Notes: a model not told the origin generated them from the sequence alone. Shown: positions 1 to 8,868, counted from the first letter of the stretch. The stretch: DNA of 64,000 bases from Terriglobales bacterium (GCA_035573675.1 DATMAB010000013.1:90659-154658); one strand, 5' to 3'. Numbers and translations: made by a program.

Positions 1-120
1 GGTGATTTGGTGATTTGGTGATTTGGTCCTTGATGATTCTGGCCTTTCCAATTCGACGATTTCAAGTCACCAAATTACCGGATTACCCAATTACCAAATT
101 CCTCCGTGTCTCTGTGCCTC
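1..120. repeat. Inverted pair of 8-9-mer arrays ahead of rarA
   Basis: Positions 1-27 hold three copies of the word GGTGATTT(G). Positions 66-102 hold degenerate copies in the opposite orientation (CACCAAATT, ACCGGATT, ACCCAATT, ACCAAATT). The two arms could fold into an imperfect hairpin of about 30 bp. The following bases (about 103-128) have the phased look of CTCTGTG/CTCAGTG words and run up to the rarA start region. No gene is seen here. Confidence 0.7.
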
Positions 121-131
121 AGTGGTGAGAA

Positions 132-1478
132 ATGAGCCTGTTCCAGCCCATCCCGTCGAGTGAGCCGCTTCCGGGCCGCCCCCTCGCCGACCGCATGCGT
201 CCGCAGTCGCTCGAGGAGTTCGTCGGGCAGGAGCACATTCTCGCTCCGGGCAAGCCGCTGCGCGCGCAGATGGAGCGCGACGACATCCGCTCCGTCCTCT
301 TCTGGGGGCCTCCGGGCTCGGGCAAAACCACGCTGGCGAAGATCATCGCCCGCCTCACCCGCTCGGAGTTCGTCGAGTTCTCGGCGGTCCTGGCGGGCAT
401 TGCCGAGATCAAGCGTGTCATGGCGGAAGCCGAAAAGGCGCGGCAATACGGCACTCGCACCATCGTCTTCATCGACGAGATCCACCGCTTCAACAAGGCC
501 CAGCAGGACGCCTTCCTGCCTTACGTCGAGCGCGGCACCATCACGCTCATCGGCGCCACCACCGAGAATCCCTCGTTCGAGATCATCTCGGCGCTGCTCT
601 CCCGCTGTCGCGTGTACACGCTGAACCAGCTTACCGAAGAGCAGATCGTGCGGCTGCTCCGCCGTGCGCTGGCCGACCGTCAGCGCGGCCTGGGCGACCT
701 GAACCTCAAAGTCTCGGACGAGGTCCTGGCGCGCATCGCGGCCTACTCCAGCGGCGACGCCCGTTCCGCCTACAACGTGCTGGAGGTCGCCGCAGCCACC
801 GCGCGCGCAGGTGTTGCGCCCGCTGCTCCGGCTGAAATCACCACGGAAATCGTGCAGGACGCGCTGCAGAAGCGCGTGCTGCTCTATGACAAGCAGGGCG
901 AGGAGCACTACAACCTGATCTCCGCGCTGCATAAATCGGTGCGCAACAGCGATCCCGACGCCGCGCTCTACTGGCTGGCGCGCATGCTCGAGGCCGGCGA
1001 AGATCCCCTCTACATCGCCCGGCGCGTAGTGCGCATGGCGGTGGAGGATATCGGCATGGCCGACCCGCAGGCGCTCGGCGTCACCATGGCGGCGCGCGAC
1101 GCTGTGGACTTCATCGGCATGCCGGAGGGCAATCTGGCCCTGGCCGAAGCGGTGGTGTACCTGGCCCTCGCGCCCAAGTCCAACGCTCTGTACACCGCCT
1201 ACGGCGCCGTGCTGCAGGACGTGGAGCAGACCGCCGCCGCACCCGTCCCGCTGCATCTGCGCAACGCTCCCACCGGCCTGATGAAAGCGCTCGGCTACGG
1301 CAAGGGATACCAGTACGCCCACGACGTCGAGGGCAAGATCGCCGACATGGAGTGCCTGCCGGAGAGCCTGCGCGGCCGCACCTACTACCGACCGACAGGC
1401 GAAGGCCTCGAAGCCGAACTGCGGAAGAAGATCGAGGAAATCCGGAAGCGCCGATCCCGCGACAACCACGAACGCTAA
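132..1478 (+). CDS. rarA: Replication-associated recombination protein A (RarA/MgsA), AAA+ ATPase
   Basis: This is a 448-residue clamp-loader-like AAA+ ATPase that acts at stalled replication forks. It begins [20 protein letters not shown] and has Walker [10 protein letters not shown] (about residues 59-67), Walker [10 protein letters not shown] (about 113-121) and a sensor-like [10 protein letters not shown]. The arginine-finger region LLSRCRVY follows. The C-terminal part ([20 protein letters not shown], then [17 protein letters not shown]) is the family's tetramerisation domain, and the length is normal. The ATG has a weak GGTGAGAA ribosome site 3 nt upstream. The gene stands alone, 12 bp tail-to-tail with the next minus-strand gene. 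Confidence 0.97.
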   Translation: MSLFQPIPSSEPLPGRPLADRMRPQSLEEFVGQEHILAPGKPLRAQMERDDIRSVLFWGPPGSGKTTLAKIIARLTRSEFVEFSAVLAGIAEIKRVMAEAEKARQYGTRTIVFIDEIHRFNKAQQDAFLPYVERGTITLIGATTENPSFEIISALLSRCRVYTLNQLTEEQIVRLLRRALADRQRGLGDLNLKVSDEVLARIAAYSSGDARSAYNVLEVAAATARAGVAPAAPAEITTEIVQDALQKRVLLYDKQGEEHYNLISALHKSVRNSDPDAALYWLARMLEAGEDPLYIARRVVRMAVEDIGMADPQALGVTMAARDAVDFIGMPEGNLALAEAVVYLALAPKSNALYTAYGAVLQDVEQTAAAPVPLHLRNAPTGLMKALGYGKGYQYAHDVEGKIADMECLPESLRGRTYYRPTGEGLEAELRKKIEEIRKRRSRDNHER

Positions 1479-1490
1479 ACGGGAGAACGC

Positions 1491-1904
1491 TCAGGCGAAG
1501 CGCGCCCGATGTTCCTTCAGGATGCAGCGGTCCATCACTACGAAGATGCCGGCCTTGCGCGCCTTGGCTGCCGCTTCCTCGTGAATCACACCTTCCTGCA
1601 TCCAGATGGCGGGCACCTTGAGTTCGATGGCGAGGTCCACGACCTCGGGCACGAACTGCGGACGGCGGAAGATGTCCACGATGTCGATCTTCTCCGGCAC
1701 ATCGCGCAGCGACGGCCAGGCCTTCTCCCCCAGCGCACCGCGGATATTGGGATTCACCGGGATGATGCGGTAGCCGGCGGTTTGCAGGTATGCGGCCACG
1801 CCGTAGCTGGGGCGCAGCGGGCTCGAACTCAGGCCCACGACCGCGATGTTCTGCGCGCGCTGCAGCAGGTCGTGAATCTCGTCCTGGACCTTGGCCTCGG
1901 GCAA
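1491..1904 (-). CDS. CoA-binding (YccU-type) Rossmann protein
   Basis: This protein of about 137 residues belongs to the small single-domain CoA-binding family. The N-terminal strand-glycine segment IAVVGLSSSPLRPSYGVAAY and the following YRIIPVNPN match the nucleotide-binding fold seen in succinyl-CoA synthetase alpha. PAIWMQEGVIHEEA and VMDRCILKEH are typical later blocks. The biochemical role is not known. The open frame runs far upstream, but no ATG is available; a TTG at 1904 gives the usual family length, so the start is provisional. A minus-strand TACAAT-like -10 lies just upstream at about 1931-1936. Confidence 0.85.
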   Translation of the reverse strand: MPEAKVQDEIHDLLQRAQNIAVVGLSSSPLRPSYGVAAYLQTAGYRIIPVNPNIRGALGEKAWPSLRDVPEKIDIVDIFRRPQFVPEVVDLAIELKVPAIWMQEGVIHEEAAAKARKAGIFVVMDRCILKEHRARFA

Positions 1905-1973
1905 CGGTTCCTCGCCGAACCGAAGGCGACATTGTACGGGAAGCGAGCCTCGCCTTCCCAGTCCGGCCCGTCG

Positions 1974-1979
1974 TATAGT
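1974..1979 (+). promoter_or_regulatory. Probable -10 box (TATAGT) giving a very short leader
   Basis: TATAGT ends 10 nt before the ATG at 1989, so the mRNA would start only a few bases ahead of the start codon. The -35 (about 1951-1956) is weak. No Shine-Dalgarno sequence is visible. Confidence 0.45.
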
Positions 1980-1988
1980 GAACACAAC

Positions 1989-2564
1989 ATGCGGCGCTGG
2001 AAGCGAGCGGCGACCTGGGCGGCTCTGGCTTGCGCAGCGGGAGCGCTTTTCTCGGGATGCTTCGTGCGCTCGCTGCATCCGTTTCTGGCCATCGGCGACG
2101 CCGTGTTCGAGCCCGCGCTGGTCGGAACCTGGGAGTCGCAGGACCAGAACGGCAAGGGCAAGGCTTCGCTCACCTTCACGCGTGCCGGCGAAACCGGCTA
2201 TGAGCTGGAGTACCGTGACCCGGAGATCGCGCGCGTCGCCCGCTACAAGGTGAATCTCGGCCTCATCGGCAACCAGCGCTACTTCGACATCACGCCGGTC
2301 CCCGAGAAGGACCTCGACGACCACTACATCGCGGGCCACAGCCTCTGGCGGGTCACGCTGCAAGGCGGCACGCTGACTCTAGAGCAATTGGATTACGACT
2401 GGCTCAAGGTGCTGCTCACCAAACAACGAACGGCGTTGGATCACGAAGTCGTGGAGGGCGACATCGTGCTCACCGCTTCGACCGAGGAGCTGCAGCGCTT
2501 CGTGCTCCGCTACGCCGGCGACCCCAAGGCGTATTCGAACAAGTCCGCCTGGAAGAAGAAATAA
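1989..2564 (+). CDS. Predicted lipoprotein, unknown function
   Basis: This 191-residue protein has a lysine/arginine-rich N-terminus (MRRWKRAATW), a hydrophobic stretch and a lipobox-like LFSGC, so it is probably exported and lipid-modified. The mature part reads like a beta-rich lipocalin-sized domain (LVGTWESQDQNGKGKASLTF, then YELEYRD, then FDITPVPEKDL) but no named family is recognised. The ATG at 1989 is chosen because it starts a complete signal peptide; the longer open frame upstream is the antisense of the CoA-binding gene. It is divergent from that gene with 84 bp between. Confidence 0.75.
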   Translation: MRRWKRAATWAALACAAGALFSGCFVRSLHPFLAIGDAVFEPALVGTWESQDQNGKGKASLTFTRAGETGYELEYRDPEIARVARYKVNLGLIGNQRYFDITPVPEKDLDDHYIAGHSLWRVTLQGGTLTLEQLDYDWLKVLLTKQRTALDHEVVEGDIVLTASTEELQRFVLRYAGDPKAYSNKSAWKKK

Positions 2565-2566
2565 CC

Positions 2567-3691
2567 CTATTCGGATTTCTTGCCGCCCGGCGGCGCGCTC
2601 TTCATCTTGAACTGCTTCAGCGCCAGCTTGCGCAGCGTCTCGGGGACGTTCTTGTTGCCGGAGAGGCTTTTGAGGTCGGCCAGATTCAGGTGGTTCATCA
2701 GGTTGAGAGAGAGGTCCAGCGGGCAGCGCGGATTGTTGACCAGATTCTTGATGACCACCGAACTCTTCATGAACTTGCGGTTGCGCGCGATGTCGCGCAG
2801 CACGCTCTCCTGCACGTTCTTCATGGCGGCGAAGGTTTCGACCTCGGCGTCGGAGAGCTTGGGCGACTGCAGCACGGCGCTGGAGACGACTTTGGAACCG
2901 TCGCGGATGAGGATGAAGCGCTCGTCCTTGTTGCCCTTCATGGCCAGTTGCACGCGCTGGCCCACGGTGAGGCGGGAGATTTTTTGCAGCGTGGAGATGC
3001 GCTCCCGCTGCTCGCCCTCGGGCTTCGCCGCCTGAGCCGTCGCGGCCGTGGCGGCCGCCGCAACGGGTGCTTCGTCTTCGTCGGCCTCGGCGCCGCCCAC
3101 CAGCTCGAAGGGCTTGCCTTCCTCGGCAGCAATCTCGGCGGCGTGCTCGACCTCGTACTCCGTTTTCGCCGTGTCGGCTTCGGCATTGCCCAGATCCGCA
3201 GCCAGCTCGGCGGCGGTTTCTCCCAGTGCTGCCAGCGCCTGCTTGATCTTTTCCATTTCCTCCGGCTTGACCGCAGGATTGGAAGCCAGAGCGTGGAGCA
3301 CATCCACCGACTTGCGGGCGCGCTCGCTGGCCAGCAGCATCTCAACCGCCTCGCGCGAGGGCGTCGCGGCCAGCTCCACCACGCGCGATTCGCGCAGCGC
3401 GGGGTTCTCGATGAGCGCCGGCAAGAGACGGGGCCGCCGGTTCTGCGGCGCGATGAAGTACTCCAGCACCTGCCAGGGTGTGGCCGGATCGCTGACTGCC
3501 TCCAAGCAGCACTTTTCGTCCCAGCCCGCGAGCGTCATTCGTGCCTGCTCGCCGAAGATGGCGTGCGCAGAGAGGTAGACGAGGATCTCGATCATCTCCC
3601 CCGGAGGAACTGTGAGCGCGCCCTTGGCGGCGGTGCGCATCACGGCCGCCGGCACCGCCGACTCGCGGATGAGATCGATCATGCGCGCCAT
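2567..3691 (-). CDS. Conserved hypothetical, HEAT/DUF2336-like helical repeats
   Basis: This is a cytoplasmic protein of about 374 residues with no signal peptide. Both halves are built of short helical repeats with recurring pattern PxxxxRxxLxxN (FIAPQNRRPRLLPALIENPA, then DIARNRKFMKSSVVIKNLVN, then LSGNKNVPETLRKLAL). An acidic/alanine-rich linker lies at about residues 160-230 of the region between them. The function is unknown; the fold suggests a protein-binding scaffold. I choose MARMIDLIRES at 3691, though a GTG further upstream (3721) and the ATG at 3682 are possible. A structured leader candidate with a strong promoter lies upstream. Confidence 0.75.
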   Translation of the reverse strand: MARMIDLIRESAVPAAVMRTAAKGALTVPPGEMIEILVYLSAHAIFGEQARMTLAGWDEKCCLEAVSDPATPWQVLEYFIAPQNRRPRLLPALIENPALRESRVVELAATPSREAVEMLLASERARKSVDVLHALASNPAVKPEEMEKIKQALAALGETAAELAADLGNAEADTAKTEYEVEHAAEIAAEEGKPFELVGGAEADEDEAPVAAAATAATAQAAKPEGEQRERISTLQKISRLTVGQRVQLAMKGNKDERFILIRDGSKVVSSAVLQSPKLSDAEVETFAAMKNVQESVLRDIARNRKFMKSSVVIKNLVNNPRCPLDLSLNLMNHLNLADLKSLSGNKNVPETLRKLALKQFKMKSAPPGGKKSE

Positions 3692-3799
3692 GGCGAAAAC
3701 GGGTCGGGCACAAGGTACCACAGCTTTCTGGCGAGCCGAGTAGTAACTCCGAAGTCAGCCCGGAATGCCTACCCCCACCCCCTCTCGTCGCTAATGGAA

Positions 3800-4035
3800 T
3801 CATAGAGTTACGGGGCGAGATCCCGCCCGGTCCCGGCATCTAAAGGAGTTAGAGGTAAAGTCCCGTGGTGAAAGGACTTAGCCGACAAGCTCTAGCTTCG
3901 TCCAGGATTTCAGCCTGCGGACCTGGCTCCACTCACACCCGCAAACACGTCGATTTTTCAAAGAACCCAGGGGCGATTCCGAGGAGAACCCGGGATGTTG
4001 TCCCATCGGCACTTAGCCGAATGAGAATCTAACCT
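3800..4035 (-). ncRNA. Candidate structured RNA or long 5' leader, identity unknown
   Basis: No gene is seen between 3722 and 4220. A good minus-strand promoter (4041-4070) points into this stretch. Downstream of it are several local hairpins: 4007-4019 (CGGC/GCCG), 3992-4004 (GGGA/TCCC), 3902-3926 (CCAGG/CCTGG), 3858-3879 (AAGTCC/GGACTT) and 3813-3828 (GGGCG/CGCCC). The transcript could end near the last hairpin or run on as a leader of about 340 nt into the gene at 3691. I looked for tmRNA, RNase P, SRP and 6S signatures and did not find convincing ones. Confidence 0.4.
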
Positions 4036-4040
4036 GGGCT

Positions 4041-4070
4041 ATCTTAGCAACTCTGCAGTGCCGTTGTCAA
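4041..4070 (-). promoter_or_regulatory. Sigma-70-type promoter
   Basis: On the minus strand a perfect TTGACA (4065-4070) is followed after 18 bp by TAAGAT (4041-4046). It would start transcription near 4034 and drive the structured leader or RNA. Confidence 0.65.
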
Positions 4071-4220
4071 GGGGAAAAAGCGAACAAGGAGCGAAGGCGG
4101 CTCTTGTTCCGGTTTCGGAACGGGATTGAACTTTTCGCTTGACTCCGCCTGATGTGTGGTAAGAAGGCGTCTTTGCAGGAATTTATGACAGCAGTCCAAC
4201 GCAAGAGGAGGCGCTGAGAC

Positions 4221-5350
4221 ATGAATCGTGCGCTGGCAGGAATCTTGGCGGGGATGGCACTGTCCATAGCGGGAGCAGTGCCGTTGGAAGCTGCGAGACC
4301 ACCTTTTCGGCAGTGTTCTCCGTCGGGTTACAACTGCACTCTTCTCATTACGTTGGACAAGCAGGGAAAGCTGACCGTCGACGGAGACCCCAACCTACCC
4401 TACTAACCCTGTACCCGCCTAATCCGGTTACGATGACTCTGAATCTGGCGCCAACCAACGGAACTGGATCGGCTGTATTCACCTCCACGAACTCGTCAAC
4501 AACAACAATCACGCAATCGGGACCGGTATCGGTGAGGGGAGTAGACGCGAGCAGCGTGAAGAGGAACCTTGAATTGAGCGCTTCCGTGGGCGGAAGCATC
4601 AAAGGCAGAGCAACTTTCACCGTCATCGACACAAACATAAGCGGACGCGACACGGTGTGGTGGTTCAACGGAGCGACTCCAGCCGGCTACGACACAGCGG
4701 TAACCCTTACGTCTTCTCCGGGCAGTACCATCAGTTGGAGCATCGTATCGGGTTCCGACAAGGTGAGTCTTTCAGGCAACGGGAACCAAGCAGCGATTAG
4801 GAGCACCAGCAGTCATTTCAGCGGTGCGCCCGGAGATATCTCGATCAAGGTCACCGTTGACGGCATCGTGTCCAATCCGTTCGCCATGACGGCGAGAGTA
4901 CCTTGGAAACTGCAATCGCTGGGTGAACCCGAGACGACGTGCTTCTTCTCTCCAACCAATTACATCTCTGTCGCGAGGTATGAGCTGCGTGACAATTTGA
5001 ATTCTGTAATGTCGACCGACGCCGAATGGAATGAAGTCCTGGGGACCCCTGCGTCAGAAAACGGAAGCAACTGGGGGAGTTTTGGTGGGCCTAATCCCAT
5101 GGGCGCTGCAACGAACCCTCTCGAAGACATGATAGGGGCACCCGATCCAAGCGTGAATCCGACCATGAACCCATTGCCTACGTGTGATGGCCAGAATACT
5201 GGTACAACTCGCTATATGGCAGTTCCGCAAACGATTCGTGTTGGCACCAATACTGGGGGAGGCGGTGTCCAGGTGCAACAAGACACGCTCGGCTACTACA
5301 TCGACCACGGACAGCATGATGGCGTGCAGGTTCCACCGCCGCCGCAGTAA
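4221..5350 (+). pseudogene. Frameshifted secreted protein with Ig-like region
   Basis: The 5' part (4221-4406) has a GAGGAGG ribosome site, an ATG and a signal peptide (MNRALAGILAGMALSIAGA, cleavage near AAR), then stops at TAA 4404-4406. The rest continues in another frame to 5350 without interruption (VTMTLNLAPTNGTGSAVF, then TVTLTSSPGS-like and ISWSIVSGSDKVSLSGNG), which resembles a bacterial Ig-like domain plus a cysteine-containing C-terminal domain. The two frames read as one protein of about 375 residues broken near 4385-4420. Either it is a recent pseudogene or an indel error. Codon use and GC look lower than in the flanking housekeeping genes. A weak promoter (TTGACT 4139, TAAGAA 4160) precedes it. 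Confidence 0.6.
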
Positions 5351-5367
5351 AGAAATTGGGGGAGCTC

Positions 5368-6393
5368 ATGACTCGTATCAGTGTAGTCGCAGCATTTATT
5401 CTGGGTGTTGCAGCGACTGTGCCGCTGTTCGGGGTGGGGCGTCCGCATCTGAACCTTTCTGACCTGGTTGGCGACGCCGACGTCATTGTCATTGCGGATG
5501 TTTCCCCATCTACGCCACTAAAGACGCCTGCGCTGGTGAGGAGCGGGACGGACATCTTTGCGGGACACGAGTATGCATCGGAACTGCGAGTAAGGAGCGT
5601 GATTAAAGGTCGTTGTCCAGACCGCCTCACGGTCAAATATGCGCTGCCAGAGTCGTTCATGGGATACCGGCCGTTGCAGTCGGGCCTCAAGATGGTGTTC
5701 CTGCGGCTGGGCGGCAATGGGTACGAAATCGTGAATCAGTACTATCCTGACCTGCCCGCAAGCGACGAAGCTGTCTCCGTAACAGATCCACTGAGCGACG
5801 ACCAACTGGTTGAAGTTGTGCTCCGCCAGTTCGCGAATGTGATCGCGTCGAGTACTGCATCCGAATCGGACAAGATTTGGGTCCTGATGTATGACTATGC
5901 TATCCCAGCGTCAGAGCTTTTCAAAGAGGCGCTGAAGAAAGGCGTCGCGAATGCGGCAACACAGCGGATGCGAGAGAAGCTTCAGGCGGAATTGCTGATT
6001 CGCGGGGACTTGAGTGAGCTGTCAAGTGTTGTTCAGCTTCTCCTGCGCAACAATGCCTCGCCTCACACGACGTCGCGCCTGCAGTATGCGATCAGTACAT
6101 TGAAAGATCGGCGAGCTGTGCCGTCATTGATACCTCTCTTGTCATCAAGTGACCGCCAAACGAGGGCTGCCGCATCTGAGGCACTTTGGCACATTGCTGA
6201 TCCCAACACCGCGGAGATCTTGCTGAAAGCCTTGGAAGACCCTTACCACGAGGTGCGCTATTGCGCCGTCCGGGCTCTTGCAGATATTACCGGTGAGAGA
6301 GAATGGGGGCCGAGCATTCCTGAGTTTAAGGAGAACGAAGATCGATACCTGCATCACTGGAAACAATGGGCCCGAAGCTACCGGGCTAGATAG
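5368..6393 (+). CDS. Secreted HEAT-repeat protein, copy 1
   Basis: This 341-residue protein has a signal peptide (MTRISVVAAFILGVAATVPL) and an N-terminal beta domain starting LSDLVGDADVIVIADV. The C-terminal half contains HEAT-type helical repeats (DRRAVPSLIPLLSSSDRQTR, then ADPNTAEILLKALEDPYHEV, then RYCAVRALADITG) and ends HHWKQWARSYRAR. The ATG at 5368 is preceded by GGGGGAG; an in-frame TTG at 5356 lies within that site. It is a close paralogue of the gene at 8869 and more distantly of 6506. The function is unknown; export plus HEAT repeats suggest a periplasmic or surface binding role. Confidence 0.85.
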   Translation: MTRISVVAAFILGVAATVPLFGVGRPHLNLSDLVGDADVIVIADVSPSTPLKTPALVRSGTDIFAGHEYASELRVRSVIKGRCPDRLTVKYALPESFMGYRPLQSGLKMVFLRLGGNGYEIVNQYYPDLPASDEAVSVTDPLSDDQLVEVVLRQFANVIASSTASESDKIWVLMYDYAIPASELFKEALKKGVANAATQRMREKLQAELLIRGDLSELSSVVQLLLRNNASPHTTSRLQYAISTLKDRRAVPSLIPLLSSSDRQTRAAASEALWHIADPNTAEILLKALEDPYHEVRYCAVRALADITGEREWGPSIPEFKENEDRYLHHWKQWARSYRAR

Positions 6394-6505
6394 CCGATCG
6401 GTCGAGGCCTGCCCGCTCCTCGACGTTCCTAGCTGCTGCTTCCTTACTGCTAGTGGGGTGTTAGCGATGCACCCAATGATCGGGTATCGGCCGCTGGAGG
6501 GCTGT

Positions 6506-7492
6506 ATGCGCTCGTTGAAGATGCTGGTCACCATCGCATCTTTCATGGCAGCGACTGCTGTCGTTCACGCCACACCCGTACCGCCGTTGAATCTGGCCGA
6601 GCTGTGCGAGCGTTCGGACCTGATTGTGGTTGGCCGAATCGAGGTCGTACAGCAACTGGGCGAATCGCAGATGGAAGTGCGCGGCTCCTATGTGCAGGTC
6701 ACTCGGATGCAAGCAGAGATGATGGTGGACTACGTACTCAAGGGGCAGATGAATCCCGGGAGAGTCTCATTCCAGTTCGTGTTGCCACAGCCTGAGTCGT
6801 TGGGCTATCGAGGAGTGCCGTCCTCCTATCGGATTGTTTTCCTGAGATCGACAGGCGCCGATTGGCAGGTGGCGGACCCGTTCTATCCGTCGTTTCCCGC
6901 AACGCCGCACGCCGCAACCAAGGACGCGGGCGTCTTCGCCAATGTCGTAGGCGAATTGGCCGCGGCTTTGGGAGCCGTCGATGCGTCCAAGGACGACCAA
7001 GTTACTCTCATCTGGGTCCTGGGCACGGTTCAGACCCCCGCTGCGACACGGGCATTGCGTGCCGCATCGAGGAGCACGAATCAGACAGTTCGAATTCAGT
7101 CGATCGCCACCTTGCTGGAGCAAAATGAGACGAGCATGATGCCTGTTGCGGTAGAACTGCTATCCAAGTCGAGGGATATTCCCGGATACCTTGTCCAGAA
7201 TGTCGCTTCTGGTATTGCTCGAGGGGTGCGGGAGCCGAGTGCGATCCCATACCTTGCGAAGCTTCTCCGAAATGCCGATGTCAGGGTACGGCGCAGCGCA
7301 GCCACCGCACTCCGACAAGTAGGTACCGATGCGGCCGCGCGGGAACTTGGCTTGGCATTACAGGACTCCGATTTTGAGGTCCGTTACAACGCGGTGATTG
7401 GGATTGCCGACATTACAGGACAAACCCAATGGCGACCGTTACTGGAGGAGTTTCGGGACCGCGAAGATGAGTATTTGAGTCATTGGAAGTGA
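6506..7492 (+). CDS. Secreted HEAT-repeat protein, copy 2, 3' end cut by the IS
   Basis: This 328-residue paralogue has a signal peptide (MRSLKMLVTIASFMAATAVV), the same N-terminal domain (LNLAELCERSDLIVVGRIEV) and HEAT repeats (EPSAIPYLAKLLRNADVRVR, then LGLALQDSDFEVRYNAVIGI). Its last sense codons are HWK, and the TGA stop (7490-7492) is the first three bases of the IS terminal repeat. Joining 7489 to 8791 restores HWKAWARANLH and a natural stop at 8815-8817. The IS therefore removed only eight residues, and the protein is probably still functional. The ATG at 6506 has GGAGG 6 nt upstream; an in-frame ATG at 6467 is an alternative. Confidence 0.85.
   Translation: MRSLKMLVTIASFMAATAVVHATPVPPLNLAELCERSDLIVVGRIEVVQQLGESQMEVRGSYVQVTRMQAEMMVDYVLKGQMNPGRVSFQFVLPQPESLGYRGVPSSYRIVFLRSTGADWQVADPFYPSFPATPHAATKDAGVFANVVGELAAALGAVDASKDDQVTLIWVLGTVQTPAATRALRAASRSTNQTVRIQSIATLLEQNETSMMPVAVELLSKSRDIPGYLVQNVASGIARGVREPSAIPYLAKLLRNADVRVRRSAATALRQVGTDAAARELGLALQDSDFEVRYNAVIGIADITGQTQWRPLLEEFRDREDEYLSHWK
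7486..7489. repeat. Target site duplication GAAG (left copy)
   Basis: GAAG immediately precedes the IS and is repeated at 8787-8790 immediately after it. A 4-bp duplication is the size expected for IS407-group elements. Confidence 0.85.
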
Positions 7493-7515
7493 CCTGACCC
7501 CTGTTTCTGGTCCAG

Positions 7516-8456
7516 TCATAATGACACTTTCTCCGCGTTTTGTTCGCCCCGCAGCGTAGCGGGGATGGGGGTGTGGGGCAAGGGGCCGGCGTTTGAGGTC
7601 CCTTGCCCCACTCCATCCGCGTAGAAGCTCTTGGTTTCGGCTGCGAACTCCTCCGGGGTTCGGTAGCCGAGCGCCGAGTGTGGCCGCTCGCGGTTGTAGT
7701 GCCGCCGCCACTGTTCGATGGTGTGCCGGGCGTCGCTGAGCGAGAGGAACCAGCTCTCGTTCAGGCACTCGTCGCGGAACTTACCGTTGAAGCTCTCGAT
7801 GTAGCCGTTCTCGATCGGTTTCCCCGGCGCGATGAAGTGCTGCTCGACGCCCTGGGCGAAGCACCACTGGTCCAGCGCGCGCCCGGTGAACTCGGGGCCG
7901 TTGTCGGTGCGGATCTGCCGCGGCTTCCCGCGCTCGGCCGCGAGCTGCTCCAGCACCTCGACCACGCGCACGCCCGGCAACGACGTATCGACCTCGATGG
8001 CCAGGCACTCCCGCGTGTAGTCGTCCACCACGTTCAGTGTGCGCAGCACCCGGCCGCTGGCCAGGGTGTCGCGCATGAAGTCCATCGACCACACCTGGTT
8101 CGGCCCCGTGGGCGCCGGCAGGGGCGCACGCCGTGCTCCCGCGCAGCGCTTGCGCCGCCGCTTCCGCACCTGCAACCCTTCCAGCCGGTACAGCCGCTCC
8201 ACGCGTTTGTGGTTCACTCGCCACCCCTCGCGTTGGGTCAGCCGCTCGTCAGGCGGCGGTAGCCCCACCGCCGGTAGCGATGCGCCAACTCGCGCAGCCG
8301 CTGCCGTAGCTGCTCGTCCTCCTCCGCCGCGCGCCGCTGCCGGTAGCGGCAGGTCGAACGATGACTCGCCATCAGCCCGCAGGCGCGTCGCTGGCTCACC
8401 GCTACCGCGGCGCACGTCAGCGCCACTGCCTGCCGCCGCATCTGCGGGCTCACCAC
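7516..8456 (-). pseudogene. IS3/IS407 transposase OrfB, frameshifted
   Basis: OrfB is the DDE integrase-fold catalytic part. Reading from the slippery site, the first segment is [17 protein letters not shown] through [11 protein letters not shown] and then meets TGA at 8238-8240. The remainder continues in a second frame ([20 protein letters not shown], then [17 protein letters not shown] and [12 protein letters not shown]) and keeps the D, D and E catalytic residues. The spacing between YRRL and REGW is 17 nt where 18 would be in frame, so a single base seems to have been lost near 8247-8250. It could also be an assembly error. Confidence 0.85.
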
Positions 8457-8716
8457 TTTTTTGCCAGCACCGCCTGCAGCGCCTGCTTGTCCAGCGTCAG
8501 ATCTGCCACCAGGTGCTTCAGCCGCCGGTTCTCTTCCTCCAAGGCCCGCAGCCGCCGCGCCTCGCTCACTTCCATCCCGCCGTACTTCGCCTTCCAGCGG
8601 TAGTAGCTCTCCTTGCTCACCCCGTGCTTGCGGCACAGCTCGCCCACGTTGCCGCCTGCCTCCCCTTCCCGCAGGATCGCGATGATCTGCTCTTCCGTGA
8701 ACCGGCTCTTGCGCAT
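8450..8716 (-). CDS. IS3/IS407 transposase OrfA
   Basis: This 88-residue protein has an N-terminal helix-turn-helix ([20 protein letters not shown], then [20 protein letters not shown]) that binds the IS ends, followed by a leucine-zipper segment ([20 protein letters not shown]). It ends VLAKKW at a TGA. The 0-frame codons GCA AAA AAG at 8464-8456 contain the heptamer A AAA AAG, the classical IS3-family -1 frameshift site that makes the OrfAB fusion. GGAGAA-type ribosome site precedes the ATG. Confidence 0.93.
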   Translation of the reverse strand: MRKSRFTEEQIIAILREGEAGGNVGELCRKHGVSKESYYRWKAKYGGMEVSEARRLRALEEENRRLKHLVADLTLDKQALQAVLAKKW

Positions 8717-8786
8717 ACACTTCTCCTCTCTCGATTGAAAGGAAAACGTGTCATTCTACGTGGACCAGTTTTCGGGGGTCAGGTCA

Positions 8787-8817
8787 GAAGGCGTGGGCAA
8801 GGGCGAACCTGCATTGA
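8787..8817 (+). other. Right target duplication and severed 3' end of copy 2
   Basis: 8787-8790 is the right GAAG duplication. 8791-8817 encodes AWARANLH and a stop in the frame of the gene at 6506, matching the QWARSYRAR end of the paralogues. This is the piece of coding sequence cut off by the IS. Confidence 0.85.
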
Positions 8818-8868
8818 CGTAAAACCGTGGAGATACTTAAGAAGGCCTCGGGGGAACAGGGACTTGGG

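Larger units (their letters stand above)
7490..8786 (-). mobile_element. IS3-family (IS407-group) insertion sequence, 1297 bp
   Basis: The element has near-perfect terminal inverted repeats: both ends begin TGACCTGACCCC and share TGGTCCA and AATGACAC farther in, giving imperfect repeats of about 38 bp. It is flanked by a 4-bp GAAG duplication. It carries OrfA and OrfB in IS3 arrangement on the minus strand, with an A AAA AAG slippery site at their overlap. OrfB has a 1-nt frameshift, so this copy is probably not autonomous. Confidence 0.93.

Noticed and set aside
75..1469. Long open frame antisense to rarA
   Set aside because: It is a GC-rich shadow of RarA in reverse, rich in Arg/Ala/Val/Gly with no recognisable domain. 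Similar antisense frames along pyrG, pilB, ntrY and others are dropped for the same reason.
1509..1988. N-terminal extension of the lipoprotein frame
   Set aside because: It is the reverse of the CoA-binding gene; the lipoprotein has its own signal peptide at 1989.
3800..4035. 6S, SRP, RNase P or tmRNA identity for the structured stretch
   Set aside because: There is some resemblance (CAGCCTGCGG, CCAGGTCCG), but the diagnostic cores and tRNA-like end are missing.
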